Source: Actinomycetota bacterium (GTDB lineage Bacteria; Actinomycetota; Actinomycetes; Propionibacteriales; Propionibacteriaceae). From it: a DNA stretch of 14,538 bases. Both the position numbers and the translations under genes were made by a program. The notes under the pieces were generated by a model. It was not told where the DNA came from. It saw nothing but the letters and a program-made list of their open reading frames with translations, and did not search any database. Within the stretch, counting starts at the first letter, position 1. Each line of letters opens with the position of its first letter. Positions 13,317 to 14,538 of this stretch are shown piece by piece. The stretch lies in the NCBI GenBank assembly GCA_016213595.1, contig JACRAA010000129.1, forward strand, positions 1 to 14,538. Direction: 5' to 3'.

Positions 13317-14279
13317 ATGGTCCTGGAGAACGTACAGCGCGCGCTGGGTGAGGCCGTACGGTCGAAGGTCGCCGGGCCGGACGCGGACACCCGGGCCGGG
13401 CAGATCTGGGGGAAGCCGGGGCCGCGGTGGTTCCGGCCGGAGGACCCTGTCTGGCGGGTCCACGAGGACGCCTCCATGTTCCCCGGCGGCATCGCCGCAC
13501 TGCTGCTCCAGACGCTGCACCCGCTCGCGATGGCGGGCGTCGCGGGGCACTCCGGCTACCGGAGCGACCCCTGGGGCAGGCTGACGCGGACGAGCGACTA
13601 CATCGCGACCACGACGTACGCGACCATCCCCGACGCGGAGGCGCTCATCGAGCGCGTGCGGGCGCGGCACGACCAGGTGCGCGGCAAGGACTACCGAGGT
13701 CGTCCCTACCGGGCCTCGGATCCGGAGCTGCTGGCGTGGGTCCACGCCGCCGAGATCCAGGCCTTCCTGTGGGCCCACCAGGCGTACGGACGGGCGCCGC
13801 TGTCGCCCAGGGAGGCCGACCTGTACGTGGAGCAGGCGGGCTTGCCGGCGGCCAAGCTCGGGGTCCCCGACCCGCCCTGCTCTGTGGCGGAGCTCACAGG
13901 GGTCATCGAGGGGATGCGGCCCCGGCTCGAGGTCAGCCCCGAGGCTCTCGACACGGTCGACTTCCTGCTCCGGACACCGCCGGTGAGCGGTGCGGCGCAG
14001 TACGGCTACCGCCTCCTCGCGTACGGCGCGGTCGCGGTGCTGCCCGACTGGGTGCGCTCGATGCTCGGCATCGCGCTCCCCGAGCTCGGCATCCCCCTGG
14101 CGTCAGGCCTGGGCCGGTTCGGCACCGCGGCCGTCCGATGGGGCCTCGCCGGCGTCCAGAACCGACGCTCGGCGTCTCCTGCCGCGCGAGCGCGGCAGGC
14201 GGGCCGCGACGGCCACCAGCGCGATCACGGCGCACAGGGCGACAGGGACGCTGAGACCGGCCAGGGCGCCGACCTGTGA
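13317..14279 (+). CDS. MpaB/DUF2236-family oxygenase-like protein
   Basis: A 320-residue helical protein of the DUF2236 group, now named after the oxygenase MpaB and related to the heme-b latex-clearing protein fold. Typical motifs are LLLQTLHPLAMAGVAGHSGY (62-81; candidate heme-side H68), DPWGRLTRTSDYI (84-96) and PELLAWVHA with H143 (136-144). The natural substrate is unknown for most members; oxidation of a hydrophobic compound is inference. There is no signal peptide. The last 55 or so codons overlap the opposite-strand gene. The tail after about residue 280 is low-complexity and polar, so it may be a run-on beyond the folded domain. ATG at 13317 fits the family start. Confidence 0.88.
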   Translation: MVLENVQRALGEAVRSKVAGPDADTRAGQIWGKPGPRWFRPEDPVWRVHEDASMFPGGIAALLLQTLHPLAMAGVAGHSGYRSDPWGRLTRTSDYIATTTYATIPDAEALIERVRARHDQVRGKDYRGRPYRASDPELLAWVHAAEIQAFLWAHQAYGRAPLSPREADLYVEQAGLPAAKLGVPDPPCSVAELTGVIEGMRPRLEVSPEALDTVDFLLRTPPVSGAAQYGYRLLAYGAVAVLPDWVRSMLGIALPELGIPLASGLGRFGTAAVRWGLAGVQNRRSASPAARARQAGRDGHQRDHGAQGDRDAETGQGADL

Positions 14280-14538
14280 GGCGGCGTCGAACGGCACCAG
14301 GCCGATCATCGGCGCGTCACCCCACGGGCCGGCGATCCGGGACCCGGTGGTGAGGACCGCGATGGCGGCGAGCGCTGGTCGCGTGGGCCTCAGCGCGAGC
14401 ACGGCGATGGCCAGTGCCGAGTACCAGGGCCAGTAGATCGGGCTCACGGCCAGCACGGTGACCGCGATGACGGCGCAGCCCAGCAGGGCCTGACGACTCG
14501 GACGACCCCAGCTCGCCGCCAGGATCACCCCGACGAGG
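14103..14538 (-). CDS. C-terminal part of a multi-pass membrane protein (5' end beyond the window)
   Basis: The frame stays open to the right edge, so the start is not in the window; the GTG at 14528 is probably internal. Visible residues give about four hydrophobic segments, including ALLGCAVIAVTVLAVSPIYW and VALCAVIALVAVAARL. A basic tail RSRGRRRRAS and a polar end follow. The segment SPIYWPWYSALA recalls the last helices of polyprenol-phosphate-mannose-dependent mannosyltransferases (MptA/MptB, GT-C fold), but this is a weak match. The gene overlaps the end of the MpaB-like gene tail-to-tail by 177 bp. Confidence 0.7.
   Translation of the reverse strand, partial: LVGVILAASWGRPSRQALLGCAVIAVTVLAVSPIYWPWYSALAIAVLALRPTRPALAAIAVLTTGSRIAGPWGDAPMIGLVPFDAASQVGALAGLSVPVALCAVIALVAVAARLPRSRGRRRRASVLDAGEAPSDGRGAEPAQA

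Noticed and set aside
12906..13778. 290-codon minus-strand frame covering the 74-residue gene and half of the MpaB-like gene
   Set aside because: It runs through the 13-bp terminator and is antisense to conserved MpaB motifs. No domain is visible in it.

Overview
The window is gene-dense, very GC-rich DNA typical of an actinomycete. GTG starts, 4-base GTGA stop/start overlaps and a TANNNT box 6-7 bases before several start codons (a leaderless-transcript pattern) support this. The protein set fits too: a two-domain glutamine-dependent NAD+ synthetase close to the mycobacterial layout, an AbiEi/DUF559-type protein, an MpaB/DUF2236 protein and a YceI protein. The genus cannot be fixed from sequence alone. 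The octamer CCGTACGG is strikingly frequent and may be a genome signature.

Left part (1-3547): a zinc-dependent medium-chain alcohol dehydrogenase (+) converges on a GcvR-like double-ACT protein (-). The latter diverges from a dCMP/CMP deaminase-like enzyme (+). A thiol peroxidase (tpx) and a class IV PLP aminotransferase/aminodeoxychorismate lyase-like gene follow, coupled by a GTGA overlap.

Redox operon (3548-5699): a ferric-reductase-like transmembrane flavocytochrome overlaps by 4 bases a secreted or anchored FMN_bind protein with a Thr-Gly repeat linker. The pair probably passes electrons from cytoplasmic NAD(P)H through heme to a flavin outside the membrane. The flavin transferase ApbE that would load the FMN is not seen next to it.

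Middle (5700-9131): an unknown conserved-looking protein (-), a DUF427 protein (+), a hairpin-rich convergent spacer, an AbiEi-like protein with a PD-(D/E)XK/DUF559-like C-terminus (-), and an AAA/ORC-like ATPase with a winged helix (-).

Right part (9132-14538): nadE (-) is divergent from a YceI gene (+) across a short region carrying an 18-bp MarR-type palindrome. An elaborate terminator region separates YceI from an 8-helix membrane protein (-). Next comes a 74-residue orphan gene (+) whose leader can fold into consecutive hairpins, the last masking a very strong Shine-Dalgarno sequence. It ends at a textbook 13-bp terminator stem. An MpaB/DUF2236 oxygenase-like gene (+) then overlaps tail-to-tail by 177 bp with the 3' end of a multi-pass membrane protein that enters from the right edge (-).

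Most of the window is ordinary chromosomal housekeeping and accessory DNA. No clearly new multi-gene system stands out. The best leads are the structured leader of the 74-residue gene, the orphan flavin electron-transfer pair, the AAA ATPase/AbiEi-DUF559 neighbourhood, the structured convergent spacer at 6606-6754 and the iterated CCGTACGG palindrome.
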